In this document: positions 24,946 through 33,811 of the stretch, piece after piece
Position numbering within the stretch: the first letter of the stretch is position 1
Layout of the letters: each line of letters starts with the position of its first letter
From: Candidatus Altimarinota bacterium
GTDB taxonomy: Bacteria > Patescibacteriota > Gracilibacteria > UBA4473
Assembly (NCBI GenBank): GCA_020631075.1
Contig: JAHDHX010000004.1
Span: 112,551-176,550, forward strand
Reading direction: 5' to 3'
DNA: 64,000 nt
The notes under the pieces: generated by a model
Told to the model about the DNA's origin: nothing
The model's input: the letters and a program-made list of their open reading frames with translations, nothing else
Database searches by the model: none
Program-made: the position numbers and the translations under genes

Positions 24946-27741
24946 TCACCACTCCGCTCTGTCCGCCCGCACGCACTGGTCAAACGCTTGGCCCGTACAC
25001 AGCGGGATGCCCCCGACCTCGGTGCAGATGTCGGTCACGATCGGTCGGCAGTAGGGGTTGGCGCGGCAGCTGGACTCCGTCAGGAGGTCGGCGCAGTTTT
25101 TGGGGTCGAGCTCCAGACGGTCGAGGGTGGAGAGGTCAGCCCAGCGGTGGCTGGTGACGACGTTGTCTGACAGGCTGTACCACTCGTCATTGACCCACAG
25201 CAACCGCTTGATGGTTTCCTCGTGGTCGATGCCGCGCCAAAACTCTTCTGGGGGTTGGTCATAGATGTCTTGGTCGTGGTGGGTCATGCGCCCGCGCAGG
25301 GTGATGCCGTCGGTTTTGTTGAGCTCCAGCACTATTGCCCCCAGCCACACGGGGGTGCGGTCCCACTGGGGGGTGTCGGTGGTGCTGGGGGGCATGAGAC
25401 TGACGGGCAGGGCCAGCAGGCCGTCGGCTGCGTGCCACACCAAGGCGTGTGGGTCGTGCAGGGCGGCACTCTCTGACCCTGGGCCGCCTATGACCAGCTT
25501 GTGCGTCTCACGCGGGTTGCGGGTGTCAGACACGTCGAAGATCGACACCTTGACCCCGAGGATGTCCTCTGGGCGTAGGACGTCGGCGGCTTCGGCTTCG
25601 GGGCGGACCTCCTTGCCGATGCCGATCAGGGTGCGGTCGTCCCACGGGTGGAGGTAGTCTGACCAGCCAGGGATCTTGAGCTCGCCCAGCAGGCGCGGGC
25701 CGACCCCCGGCGTGAGGTCGATGCTGTAGAGTGGGTCGGTCGTGCGGAAGGTGACGAGGTAGCCTTTGTCGCCCAGATAGCGGGCGGCTTTGATGTGCTC
25801 ACCCGGGGCGAGGCCCTCCAGCGAGCGGATGGTGGCAAAATCCGACTCGATGACGTAGATGTGGTTGCCGCGGCGGTCGGTGGTGGCGACGCGGAGCTCG
25901 TTGGCGTATTCACTGAGCTGGTAGCGGTCGTCGACCCGCCCCGGCACCGTGACGTTGCCCGCGGGGGCGACCGTGGTGCCGCGCAGGGCGAGGCGGGTGA
26001 TGTCGGTGCGTTCGCTGCCTGTGACCCAGTCGTAGCCTGTGTTGTATGTATACAAATTTTGCTCGGACATGTAGACCATCTGGCCGCTGACCCCCAGCAG
26101 GTGTGTCTGGTCGGCGGTGACTAGACGGTCGACCCCTGGGTGGATGACCGACACCGTCAGCAGGTGGGGTTGCTGGTGCCACCGTGGGTGCAGGTGGACA
26201 TTGCCGCACTGGGGGCCAGTGAGGCGTTCGAGTTGCTCCAGCACGGCGGGGCTGGGGCCCTGGCCTGCCTGTGCCTGGGCCAGGGCCACGCGCCCCAGGG
26301 CGGGCAGGTCGCGGAGGTCCGCGATGGGGGTGTCTGTCAGGGGGACTCCCCCGCCGTGGTGCCCGTGAGAGAGGTACTGCTCGGTCAATATATAGACTTT
26401 GTCGTCGATGCGTCGGGCCTGGGTCAGGCGGCCAGCAACGCGGTCGCGGCGGACCTCACGCGGGGCGGCGCGGTCAGTGAGGTCGTACGTCACCACCAGG
26501 GTCTGGGGCGTGTCGGGCCGTGGGGGCAGCACGCTCAGCCCGCCCACCCGCGGGGTGATGCCCCCGACTGGCAGCAAGGGCTCGACCGGGAGCCAGATGT
26601 CACCGCGGTCGTAGTCAGGCGTGACCTCGCCGATGACCGTCAGGGTCTGGCCGTCGAGGAGTAACTCCCGCGGCCAAAACTGCTCGTTGTTGTCCATCCC
26701 GACGGTCCACTTGGCCACCTGGCGGAGGTTGGCGGGGTCGATTGCGGACACGATCCGCACCGTTTCCCCCTTTATGGTCACGATGTGCGAGGCGTCATTT
26801 TTAATGATGTCGGGCTCGTCGACGCCTGCCTCTTGCAGATTGGTCTGACTGGCGTCCCCTGCTCGGGCATACGACTTCTCGTTCACGCTTTCGCGCACCA
26901 TGCTGTCATTGCTGGGGCTGCTCTGGGTGGTGGTGCGGGCCAGACCGCCTGCGGTGGTGGTCATCATAGCCATGGGGGCGGCCATATCAACCATGTTGGC
27001 CATCTCTGCCATCTCGAGCATGAGTTCGGGCTGGCCCAGCGTGGCGGGGCCGTGGCCGCTGGCGGCCCAGCGTGCGGCGGCTTGCATTTCGTCTATGAGG
27101 GCTTCGCAGCTGTCGGCCAGCACCAGTGGCTGGCCCACCGTGGCCAGCGGGGTGCGGGTGCGGACGCTCCAGACCATCTGGGCCATCTGGCCGCGGGTGA
27201 GGGGCTGGTCGGGGGTGTCGTTGCTGGGGGGGAGGCTGCTGGTGCTGGCGAGTCGCGCGATGGCGGGGGCAAACCACGCCTCCCCCGGCAGGGGGGACAG
27301 GCTGGGGCCGCCCTCACCCAAGGTGATGCGCCCGAGCAGGGTGGCGGCTTCGGCGAGGTTGACGGGGGCATTGGGGCGGAAGGTGGGGGTGTCGTCGTCA
27401 CCTGTGACCCACCCGCGGGCGGCGGCGGCACACAGGACGTCGGCGAACCACGCGCTGGTGGGCACGTCGACCCAGTCGGGCCGTTGCCGACACTGCGGGG
27501 TGGTGACCCCCTGAGCGTAGGTGAGGATTTTTACCATTTCGGCCCGCGTGAGGGGCTGGTCAGGGCGATACGTCCCGTCGGTGTAGCCTTCTATCACCTC
27601 TTGGCCGACCAGCCACTCGACCGCGGCGGTGGTGAGATTGTCCGTAATGTCTGGGAATGTCTGCGCCCCGACCACGCCACCACTCACGCCCACGCCCCAC
27701 AGCACTGCTACCGTCGTCACCAGCCATCGTCGCGTCATCAT
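24946..27741 (-). CDS. SLH-domain secreted beta-propeller protein
   Basis: A 931-aa exported protein with a signal peptide (MMTRRWLVTTVAVLWGVGV...). Three SLH motifs lie at about 28-75 (FPDI ... GYTDGTYRPD ... RAEM), 88-140 and 155-195. After a Met/Ala/Thr-rich linker comes TNLQEAGVDEPDIIKND (about 300-320), the hallmark of the secreted C-terminal beta-propeller family (Pfam Beta_propel), then about 600 residues of beta repeats with YELxxxx-type strands. A Cys-bearing tail ends the protein. It is predicted to be anchored in the S-layer and display a large propeller outward, as an adhesin or enzyme scaffold. A second ATG one codon later is an equal start. Confidence 0.88.
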   Translation of the reverse strand: MMTRRWLVTTVAVLWGVGVSGGVVGAQTFPDITDNLTTAAVEWLVGQEVIEGYTDGTYRPDQPLTRAEMVKILTYAQGVTTPQCRQRPDWVDVPTSAWFADVLCAAAARGWVTGDDDTPTFRPNAPVNLAEAATLLGRITLGEGGPSLSPLPGEAWFAPAIARLASTSSLPPSNDTPDQPLTRGQMAQMVWSVRTRTPLATVGQPLVLADSCEALIDEMQAAARWAASGHGPATLGQPELMLEMAEMANMVDMAAPMAMMTTTAGGLARTTTQSSPSNDSMVRESVNEKSYARAGDASQTNLQEAGVDEPDIIKNDASHIVTIKGETVRIVSAIDPANLRQVAKWTVGMDNNEQFWPRELLLDGQTLTVIGEVTPDYDRGDIWLPVEPLLPVGGITPRVGGLSVLPPRPDTPQTLVVTYDLTDRAAPREVRRDRVAGRLTQARRIDDKVYILTEQYLSHGHHGGGVPLTDTPIADLRDLPALGRVALAQAQAGQGPSPAVLEQLERLTGPQCGNVHLHPRWHQQPHLLTVSVIHPGVDRLVTADQTHLLGVSGQMVYMSEQNLYTYNTGYDWVTGSERTDITRLALRGTTVAPAGNVTVPGRVDDRYQLSEYANELRVATTDRRGNHIYVIESDFATIRSLEGLAPGEHIKAARYLGDKGYLVTFRTTDPLYSIDLTPGVGPRLLGELKIPGWSDYLHPWDDRTLIGIGKEVRPEAEAADVLRPEDILGVKVSIFDVSDTRNPRETHKLVIGGPGSESAALHDPHALVWHAADGLLALPVSLMPPSTTDTPQWDRTPVWLGAIVLELNKTDGITLRGRMTHHDQDIYDQPPEEFWRGIDHEETIKRLLWVNDEWYSLSDNVVTSHRWADLSTLDRLELDPKNCADLLTESSCRANPYCRPIVTDICTEVGGIPLCTGQAFDQCVRADRAEW

Positions 27742-27956
27742 CAGGAGGGAAAATAATCAAAGCGAATTAACCTGTACATTACAGAGTATCGTCGGGGTGG
27801 GCCCCGACGTGAGAGAAAAGAGGGGAAAGTGGGTTGACGACATTTTTTTAGCAATTAATGAAGTAATTATTATCTCTCCTGTCATTTTTTTGCATTTTAC
27901 TGCAATTTATAATACAAAGGAAAACGTCTTATATTACTCTTTAGCCCCCTACCCTG

Positions 27957-28451
27957 ATGTCGATCACTCTCTCACAGTTTGGTTTGTTTGGAGCATTCGA
28001 AACGGATGAAAACACATCCGAAAATGAATCAAAACCGAAGCTAGATCCGAAGTTTGAAGCGCAGTACAACGTGCTTATTTATGCTTTTGGCCAGTTTAAT
28101 CAACTCAACAACAGTGGCAAGGAGTACCTGCCCGCGGAGGTGCTGAACAAGGTGCGGGCGTGCATTGCCAAGCCCGATACGCCGATCGACTGTGAGGCGA
28201 TAGACGCGCTGGTGGACGCTTACGCCGCCGTGGAGGAAACAGCCAAAGCTGAGACGGGCATAAAAGTAGACGCGCAGGGGGTGCGGGAGATCCTCAAAGA
28301 CTTTCGTCAGCGGATCGCGGCTGACCTGGCCGCGGCTTCGGAGACACTCGACACCATGTTAGAAACTCCCTCCCAGATGGTAGAACGACCAGTCACGCAG
28401 CCTCCAGTCAATAATAACATCAATATGTTGCACGAACGCGACCGATACTAA
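27957..28451 (+). CDS. Hypothetical helical protein, 164 aa
   Basis: The ATG at 27957 opens an acidic protein with an Asn/Glu/Ser-rich N-terminal 25 residues, helical middle and a Pro/Asn-rich tail. The segment LNKVRACIAKPDTPIDCEAI resembles one in the 54721 protein (TLLSYIDNPTQEIDCKLVKE), which suggests a shared small domain. No export signal. Followed directly by a hairpin element (28454). Confidence 0.65.
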   Translation: MSITLSQFGLFGAFETDENTSENESKPKLDPKFEAQYNVLIYAFGQFNQLNNSGKEYLPAEVLNKVRACIAKPDTPIDCEAIDALVDAYAAVEETAKAETGIKVDAQGVREILKDFRQRIAADLAAASETLDTMLETPSQMVERPVTQPPVNNNINMLHERDRY

Positions 28452-28453
28452 AC

Positions 28454-28645
28454 TTTAGGAAACACTGATAAATTCGAAAGTACGTGAAAATAATGGAGAA
28501 AGAGTCGCCATCAAAAAAGTATCTTTGGGGTGCTTTTTCACTCCAGAACCGTCACGGGGTCGAGAGACCCCGTGAGAACCTGTCGCAAAAAATCTTCCCC
28601 AAATCTCTCTTTTTATGATTGGCGAAATTTATCAGTGTTTCCTTT
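28454..28645. mobile_element. MITE-like hairpin element, family C
   Basis: Inverted termini AGGAAACACTGATAAATTCG (28457-28476) and CGAAATTTATCAGTGTTTCC (28623-28642) enclose a fold-back interior whose tip is the perfect hairpin CACGGGGTC GAGA GACCCCGTG. About 190 bp, no gene, directly after the 27957 gene. Confidence 0.65.
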
Positions 28646-28692
28646 ACAAAAAAACAAAAAACAATACCCATAAAATGAAATAAGAAATAGCC

Positions 28693-30630
28693 ATGCGCAA
28701 GATCGCCCCCCAGCCCACAGCCGACCGTGCCCCCCACGCCCAGAGCCCCCTGCCCGAGGGTGGGGTGGGGGCGGCGGCGTTGCCAGTGCCTGACACAGCG
28801 CCGCCCCAAGCGGAGAGTGCGGGTGAGCACTTCCGAGTGTGGTACCGCCAGCGGGTCTGGGACCTGACAGATATGACCGACACGCATTACCAGCTGACAC
28901 GCGTGCGGGGGGAGGATGAGTCGAGCCCAGGGCGGCGGCAGACGATCCGCCTGAAGCAAGAGAACATCATCGCCAATGGCGAAGGGGCAGCGGAGCGGAC
29001 GGGGCTGTCGCCAGCGTTGCTGGCGCGGGCGGGGGCGGAGGGGGGGCCTGAGAATTTGCAGATATTTGAGCACGTGACTGACACCCGCCAGCGGGTGCTG
29101 GACGTGATAGACGAGTCGGACATCGCCCAGCTGCGGGAGCAGTTTGACGGTAAGGAGGTGGCGTATACGTCCGCCAAGGGTGAGACGTATGAAGGGCCCG
29201 CCACTGTCGCCCCCCACCCCCAAACGGGCCAGATGATGGTGCAGGTGAAACTGGGGGATCGCTTGCCTGTGTGGCTGACGGCGGCCACGGCGCTCGACCC
29301 CACTCGTCTGCGGGTCAGTGACTGGCAACAGGTGCGTGAACTCTTCGACGGTCAGGCGGTGAAATACCTCGCGCAGAGTGGCGTGGAGTATGACGGCCTG
29401 GCCCAAATGGCCACCCACCCCAAGAGCGGCCGAGCGATGCTCCGCGTGCAGCTGGGCGGGAAGCTGTGGGTGTGGGTGAAAACTGCGGACGCGCTGTCAG
29501 GGGAGCGGGTCTGGCTGGCGGAGCCCGCCCCCAGCCAAGCGGAAACCCCCGATGAAGAAGACCCTGATTCAAACCCTGAAAAACCCCTGTGGGTGCCGCC
29601 CGAGAGCGACCCTGCGACTGAGCCCAAGCCGATCGAGCCTTACACACCGCCCGCGGTGCAGCCCACCGCCCCCCCGACGCAACCTGGGCCTGACTGGGGC
29701 ACGGACGCTGGGCCAACGGAAACGCTCGACGCGGGGCTGATGGCGGAGCTCACGGCCCAGCCCACGCCCGACGCGCAGCTGGTGCGCCTGATGCAGCGGT
29801 TTATGCAGTTGTCCTTCACCACGGAGGACGAGGCCACCACGATGCGGCAGATCAAAACCATGCAGGCGCACCTGCAGACTGTCGGGCAGCTGCCTGACGT
29901 CGGGCCCGCCACCCAGCAGCTGCAACTGCACCTGACCGCGCTGCTGACCATGGTGACTGACACGGCGGACCTGCACCAGCAACTGACACGGCTGGAGGCT
30001 ACCCCACCTGAAGGGGTTGACTTCGCCGCAGAGGTCACCCGCTGGCGGGGGCTGGCGGAGCAGGCCAAGGCCCACAAAGTGCATTACAACCAGCACTGGG
30101 AGGCGCTGCGCGACTGGCATTTCCCCGTTGAGCCCATGGCTGACACGCCTCCCCCTGCAGCCCCTGACACTGCCCCCACCCCCCAGACGGGCTGGCGGGG
30201 CGGGCTGTCGCGGGTGCGGGGCTGGGGCCGACGCTTGGCGCAGCGGCTGACGCGGCGTCGGCAGCCGACACCCCCCACCATGAACCTCGCTGGCCTGCAC
30301 CAGCACTGGGTGCGGAAGCTGTCGGCCTACGCCGTGGGGGCGCAGCAGCAGCTGACAGCGCTGTCGAGGCGCCCAGAAAACCTCGCCCACCTGACTGACG
30401 GATCGACCGTGCATGAGGGGTGGGGGGCGCTGAAAGCGATGGGGGCGTGGCTGCTGCACGGTGACGCAGAGACCGAAAAACAAGTGACAGCGCGCCGCGT
30501 GAAAAGGGTCGGGGGGCCGTCCGACGACCCCGCGCCCGACGGGGCCAGTGGAGTGAGCTGGGGCGGTGTGCAGCCGTATAGGGAAGTCATGGACTTGCAG
30601 CCAGTGGGTAAGGTGCCGCTGGCGGCGTAG
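28693..30630 (+). CDS. Hypothetical protein with two SH3-like repeats, 645 aa
   Basis: The ATG at 28693 opens a large soluble protein. Residues about 140-205 and 210-280 are a tandem pair sharing the pattern LxxxFDGxxVxYxxxxGxxYxGxAxxxxHPxxGxxxxxVxLGxxxxVWxxxA, which suggests two small beta barrels. A Pro/Glu/Asp linker (about 290-345), a helical part and a Pro-rich, Arg-rich part (RRLAQRLTRRRQP) follow. No signal peptide or membrane segment. The start lies just past a hairpin element that may supply its promoter region. Function unknown. Confidence 0.7.
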   Translation: MRKIAPQPTADRAPHAQSPLPEGGVGAAALPVPDTAPPQAESAGEHFRVWYRQRVWDLTDMTDTHYQLTRVRGEDESSPGRRQTIRLKQENIIANGEGAAERTGLSPALLARAGAEGGPENLQIFEHVTDTRQRVLDVIDESDIAQLREQFDGKEVAYTSAKGETYEGPATVAPHPQTGQMMVQVKLGDRLPVWLTAATALDPTRLRVSDWQQVRELFDGQAVKYLAQSGVEYDGLAQMATHPKSGRAMLRVQLGGKLWVWVKTADALSGERVWLAEPAPSQAETPDEEDPDSNPEKPLWVPPESDPATEPKPIEPYTPPAVQPTAPPTQPGPDWGTDAGPTETLDAGLMAELTAQPTPDAQLVRLMQRFMQLSFTTEDEATTMRQIKTMQAHLQTVGQLPDVGPATQQLQLHLTALLTMVTDTADLHQQLTRLEATPPEGVDFAAEVTRWRGLAEQAKAHKVHYNQHWEALRDWHFPVEPMADTPPPAAPDTAPTPQTGWRGGLSRVRGWGRRLAQRLTRRRQPTPPTMNLAGLHQHWVRKLSAYAVGAQQQLTALSRRPENLAHLTDGSTVHEGWGALKAMGAWLLHGDAETEKQVTARRVKRVGGPSDDPAPDGASGVSWGGVQPYREVMDLQPVGKVPLAA

Positions 30631-30666
30631 GGGGAATTAAAAATTTATTTCTTTTCATTCATTTCC

Positions 30667-31833
30667 ATGAAACCACTGAACGACACTGTGAGCCCGCGTA
30701 TGTCCGAGCCGAATTTTGTAGGTTTATCTGAATTTTCTGACCAGAACAGCAATTTGTTTGTACCTGAATTTGAAGAGCAGCTCGCAGTGATAGAAGCTGC
30801 CCTCACGGCTCAGCAATTTGAAGTGCTCCTTGTCCTGAGTGAAATACAAAATCCATTGTCACAGGTGGGCACGACTGAGTTTATCGCTTCTCTGCCCCTT
30901 GCAGTGCAGGCAGATGTAAATGCACTCCTCTTTGCACGGTCCTGCGCTGACATAATGTGGGAGTCAGACGACCTGACGGAACCAACACCAGACACTCGAG
31001 TCGCTCCATCCGCAGACACCATGCAACTGAGCACCCTCGAAGCCTTGTCAAAGCAGAAGTCATTTGCCGAGATGGTGCAGGTGCTCGCGCAGCGGGGCGT
31101 GACCACGACGGACAAAGCCGAAACGTGGTGGTTGCTTAATCTGGCTCAGACAGACGAAGATTGGGCCGCAGTAACGACCTACCTCCCTGATGAAATCCCC
31201 GTCGAGTGGTACATTGAATTTGTCGAACACCTCCTCCCGCCAGAGCGACGTGCGCCTTTCATTGAGCGCATCCCTGCTTTTCAGACTGTGAAGGGATTCA
31301 CCCGCACCCTGCGCAAGCAAACAGTGCCAGTGATCCGACGCTTGATGCAAGACTGCCCGCTTGCCCCTAGCAAAAGCCTTCTCAAGCAAGTGTTTGCCGT
31401 GATAAAAAGTCAGCAGTTGCGGCTGCAGTGTGTCGAATGGCTTGGCTTACCCCTCGACGAGTCTACTTTCAAGTCAGTGCTGATGAAACCGAGTCAACAT
31501 AAAGCCGACCACGTGCAGATCGCTACTGTCATGCGTCAGCTCAACGAGGATGTCACTTTGACTCCACGCTACCTGCTGCGTGTATATGGTGTTTGTGAAA
31601 CTCTTGCTGAAGCGCGTTGGGTGTATGAAGCGGTCGAATGCCAACACCCTGACCTCGAAGAGGAGCCACCAACCGCGCTACGAGTTTTTGTCAAAAAATG
31701 TGCGAGTATGGATGAATTCGAAGAATTGCTGGGGTGGCATCCGCTTCGTCTGCAAGACGACGAGATCGCCATCGAAATCGCTCAACAAAAGTTCCCTGAC
31801 GACCTCGATAGAATCCAAGAGTGGAAAACGTAA
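30667..31833 (+). CDS. Helical-repeat protein, paralogue of 18145
   Basis: A 388-aa acidic protein, mostly helical, 36 bp after the previous stop. The C-terminal half (from about 160) matches that of the 18145 protein by eye: YLPDEIP, EHLLPPERRAPFIERIPAF, LLRVYGVCETLAEARWVY and a final DDLDRIQEW. Repeating helical hairpins of about 35 residues are in keeping with an alpha-solenoid such as pentatricopeptide-like repeats. A Met12 start (MSEPNF, 30700) is also possible. Role unknown; a binding scaffold is plausible. Confidence 0.65.
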   Translation: MKPLNDTVSPRMSEPNFVGLSEFSDQNSNLFVPEFEEQLAVIEAALTAQQFEVLLVLSEIQNPLSQVGTTEFIASLPLAVQADVNALLFARSCADIMWESDDLTEPTPDTRVAPSADTMQLSTLEALSKQKSFAEMVQVLAQRGVTTTDKAETWWLLNLAQTDEDWAAVTTYLPDEIPVEWYIEFVEHLLPPERRAPFIERIPAFQTVKGFTRTLRKQTVPVIRRLMQDCPLAPSKSLLKQVFAVIKSQQLRLQCVEWLGLPLDESTFKSVLMKPSQHKADHVQIATVMRQLNEDVTLTPRYLLRVYGVCETLAEARWVYEAVECQHPDLEEEPPTALRVFVKKCASMDEFEELLGWHPLRLQDDEIAIEIAQQKFPDDLDRIQEWKT

Positions 31834-31874
31834 AACTCCCCCCACAGCAGTAGCGCCCCACCCCCCCAGTGTGG

Positions 31875-31880
31875 TATACT
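31875..31880 (+). promoter_or_regulatory. Extended -10 (TGGTATACT), leaderless
   Basis: TGGTATACT ends 6 nt before ATG 31887; same geometry as at 7285 and 43119. Confidence 0.65.
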
Positions 31881-31886
31881 CTGCTG

Positions 31887-32969
31887 ATGTTTCCACTCAC
31901 TGTTCGCACTCCCTTGGCCCCCCAGCCCACCCCTCGCCCAGCCCGCCGCTGGCAGTGGTGCCTGCTGAAGGGCCTCTTGCTGGTGCTGCTGCCCGTGGGG
32001 GCGCTGCGCGGGCCGAGCGTCAGCGCCCAGGCCGTGCCAGACGCTGCATCGACCATCGACGAGGAACTGGCCGCGCTGGAGTCGGCCCTGGTGGCGGAGC
32101 TGGCCCCCAGCACCCTCACCCCCGCTGGGTATGATTACGGCGCGGCCCTGCAGGCCGTCGACCCCGCCAGCGGTGACCCCAGCGCCAGTGTGGCGGCCCT
32201 GGGCACTGACTTGCCGCCAGAGTCGGCGGACTTCGTGGCGGTGGCCCCAGCAGGGTCACAGACCGTCAGCAGCACGCAGCTGCGGGTCGACCCCGACACG
32301 GGGGAGTTTTTGACGGGCAACCCGTCGAGCTGGCCCGGGTATGACCCCCTCGCCCCCACCCCAGGGCGTGACTTCACCAACACCAAGCCCGCCACCCGCA
32401 CTGACCACACCCACACCGCGCTGCGCGTCCGCCCGACGGTGGCGCGGGGCGACGGCCAGTCGTCAAGTGCCCTCGTTGGCACCGCGCCCCACACGGTGCC
32501 CTATGACCAAGGGGGGTACATTGCGCCCTTCACGGTGGACCTGTTTGCACAGGGGCGCGCCATGGGCATCGACCCAGTGACAGGCGTCGAAATTGACCGA
32601 CCTGACTATCTGCCCGCGACCAGTTTCATCATCGACGGGCAATACTACGAAACGTACGCCGCGGCCCGCGCCGCCGCCGACCACCAGCACCACGTCGCGA
32701 CCGTGACAGCCGCGCACAAAGCGCACCAGCGCACCCCGCAGCGTGTCCGTCCTGCTTATGACCGTCTGACGGCCCGCGCCGCTGACCAGCTGGCCACGGC
32801 CGCCAGTGCGACTGATGCGGGGCGACAGCTCCGTCGCCTGCCAGATGTGATCCGCACCGTGCCGCAGACCGGCGCCAGCCGCGGGGCGTTTTGGGTGCTG
32901 CTGCTGTGGGGGGTGGGGCTGGGGGTGCTGGGCGCTGCGCAGGGTGACGGGGCGCGTCGGCGACGGTGA
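31887..32969 (+). CDS. Sortase-substrate surface protein
   Basis: The start at 31887 is set by an extended -10 six nt upstream and gives 360 aa. A long signal peptide (twin Arg region PARRWQW, then CLLKGLLLVLLPVGAL) precedes an acidic, Thr/Asp/Pro-rich, repeat-poor domain. The C-terminus is a textbook cell-wall sorting signal: VPQTG at 325-329 (LPXTG-like), an 18-residue hydrophobic stretch, and a GARRRR tail. A sortase would cut between T and G and attach it to a surface acceptor. The sortase-like domain at 13940 is the obvious candidate enzyme. Function of the displayed domain unknown. Confidence 0.8.
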   Translation: MFPLTVRTPLAPQPTPRPARRWQWCLLKGLLLVLLPVGALRGPSVSAQAVPDAASTIDEELAALESALVAELAPSTLTPAGYDYGAALQAVDPASGDPSASVAALGTDLPPESADFVAVAPAGSQTVSSTQLRVDPDTGEFLTGNPSSWPGYDPLAPTPGRDFTNTKPATRTDHTHTALRVRPTVARGDGQSSSALVGTAPHTVPYDQGGYIAPFTVDLFAQGRAMGIDPVTGVEIDRPDYLPATSFIIDGQYYETYAAARAAADHQHHVATVTAAHKAHQRTPQRVRPAYDRLTARAADQLATAASATDAGRQLRRLPDVIRTVPQTGASRGAFWVLLLWGVGLGVLGAAQGDGARRRR

Positions 32970-33012
32970 AATTAATGCCATTGAGCAATTTGAACTGATT
33001 TTTTTTAATTAT

Positions 33013-33036
33013 ATGCAAATATTTTTGCATTATTTT
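33013..33036 (+). terminator. AT-rich terminator
   Basis: ATGCAAA and TTTGCAT form a short stem followed by TATTTTTTT, 44 nt after the sortase-substrate stop. Confidence 0.4.
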
Positions 33037-33087
33037 TTTATTTATTTATAAAAATTATGTTTTGATTTTTTAATACATAAACGAAGC

Positions 33088-33780
33088 ATGGCAAAAAGAC
33101 GATACACCGTAGGTGGCTTAAAAGAGAAGAGTCTACAAGAACTATTAAATATTCGAGGTAGCTTGCAGCACGGTGACACATGCATGAAAAGAAAAGAGAT
33201 ATATGCAGTAAAGGAAGCTACAAAACAAAAATTTTACAGCTTAACACCAGAACAGCAGGCAGAAACGAAGAACGAATTGTATGAGGTAGTTTTAAATAAG
33301 TTAAAAGTTGGGAGAGGTGTTGAAAAAGTCATCGTTATACCTACGGTTGCAAATAGAGAATTTGCGTTCTATGAGGACAGACGAAAAGAATTTCTCCCAA
33401 ACATTAATTTTGATCTTGCAAAAACGAAACAGGCAGTGGAATTAGCCATTAAAAATAAGGAGGAGGGAGTCAACATTGATCAATTAGGAGTAGAAAATTT
33501 GGCTAATCAAATAGTATTTCCGCATTACCTGTACAGCTACGTCATCAACAGAATGAATGAAGCCAGTAGTCGAAACGAGATCTTATTCGAAGCTAATTTA
33601 CTTAATAACTTGAACAAATATTTAGACATATACACCCCTTTGAAGGAAAAAGAGATAGAAATACCAGCTGATGATAAATATTATTTTATAAAAAACAGTG
33701 AAATCATCGAAGCAGATTCTTTAGATCAAGTCCTCGATGGAATGGGGATCAACCCAAACTCTGACACAGACAGCGTTTAG
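33088..33780 (+). CDS. AT-rich hypothetical protein, 230 aa
   Basis: The ATG at 33088 opens a Lys/Asn/Glu-rich, helical protein (MAKRRYTVGGLKEKSLQEL). Base composition is far more AT-rich than the neighbours on both sides, which points to later acquisition or relaxed selection. A basic N-terminus might bind nucleic acid. No family recognised. Confidence 0.7.
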   Translation: MAKRRYTVGGLKEKSLQELLNIRGSLQHGDTCMKRKEIYAVKEATKQKFYSLTPEQQAETKNELYEVVLNKLKVGRGVEKVIVIPTVANREFAFYEDRRKEFLPNINFDLAKTKQAVELAIKNKEEGVNIDQLGVENLANQIVFPHYLYSYVINRMNEASSRNEILFEANLLNNLNKYLDIYTPLKEKEIEIPADDKYYFIKNSEIIEADSLDQVLDGMGINPNSDTDSV

Positions 33781-33811
33781 TTTTTTCACATTTTTTCACC
33801 CTCTCTCACCC

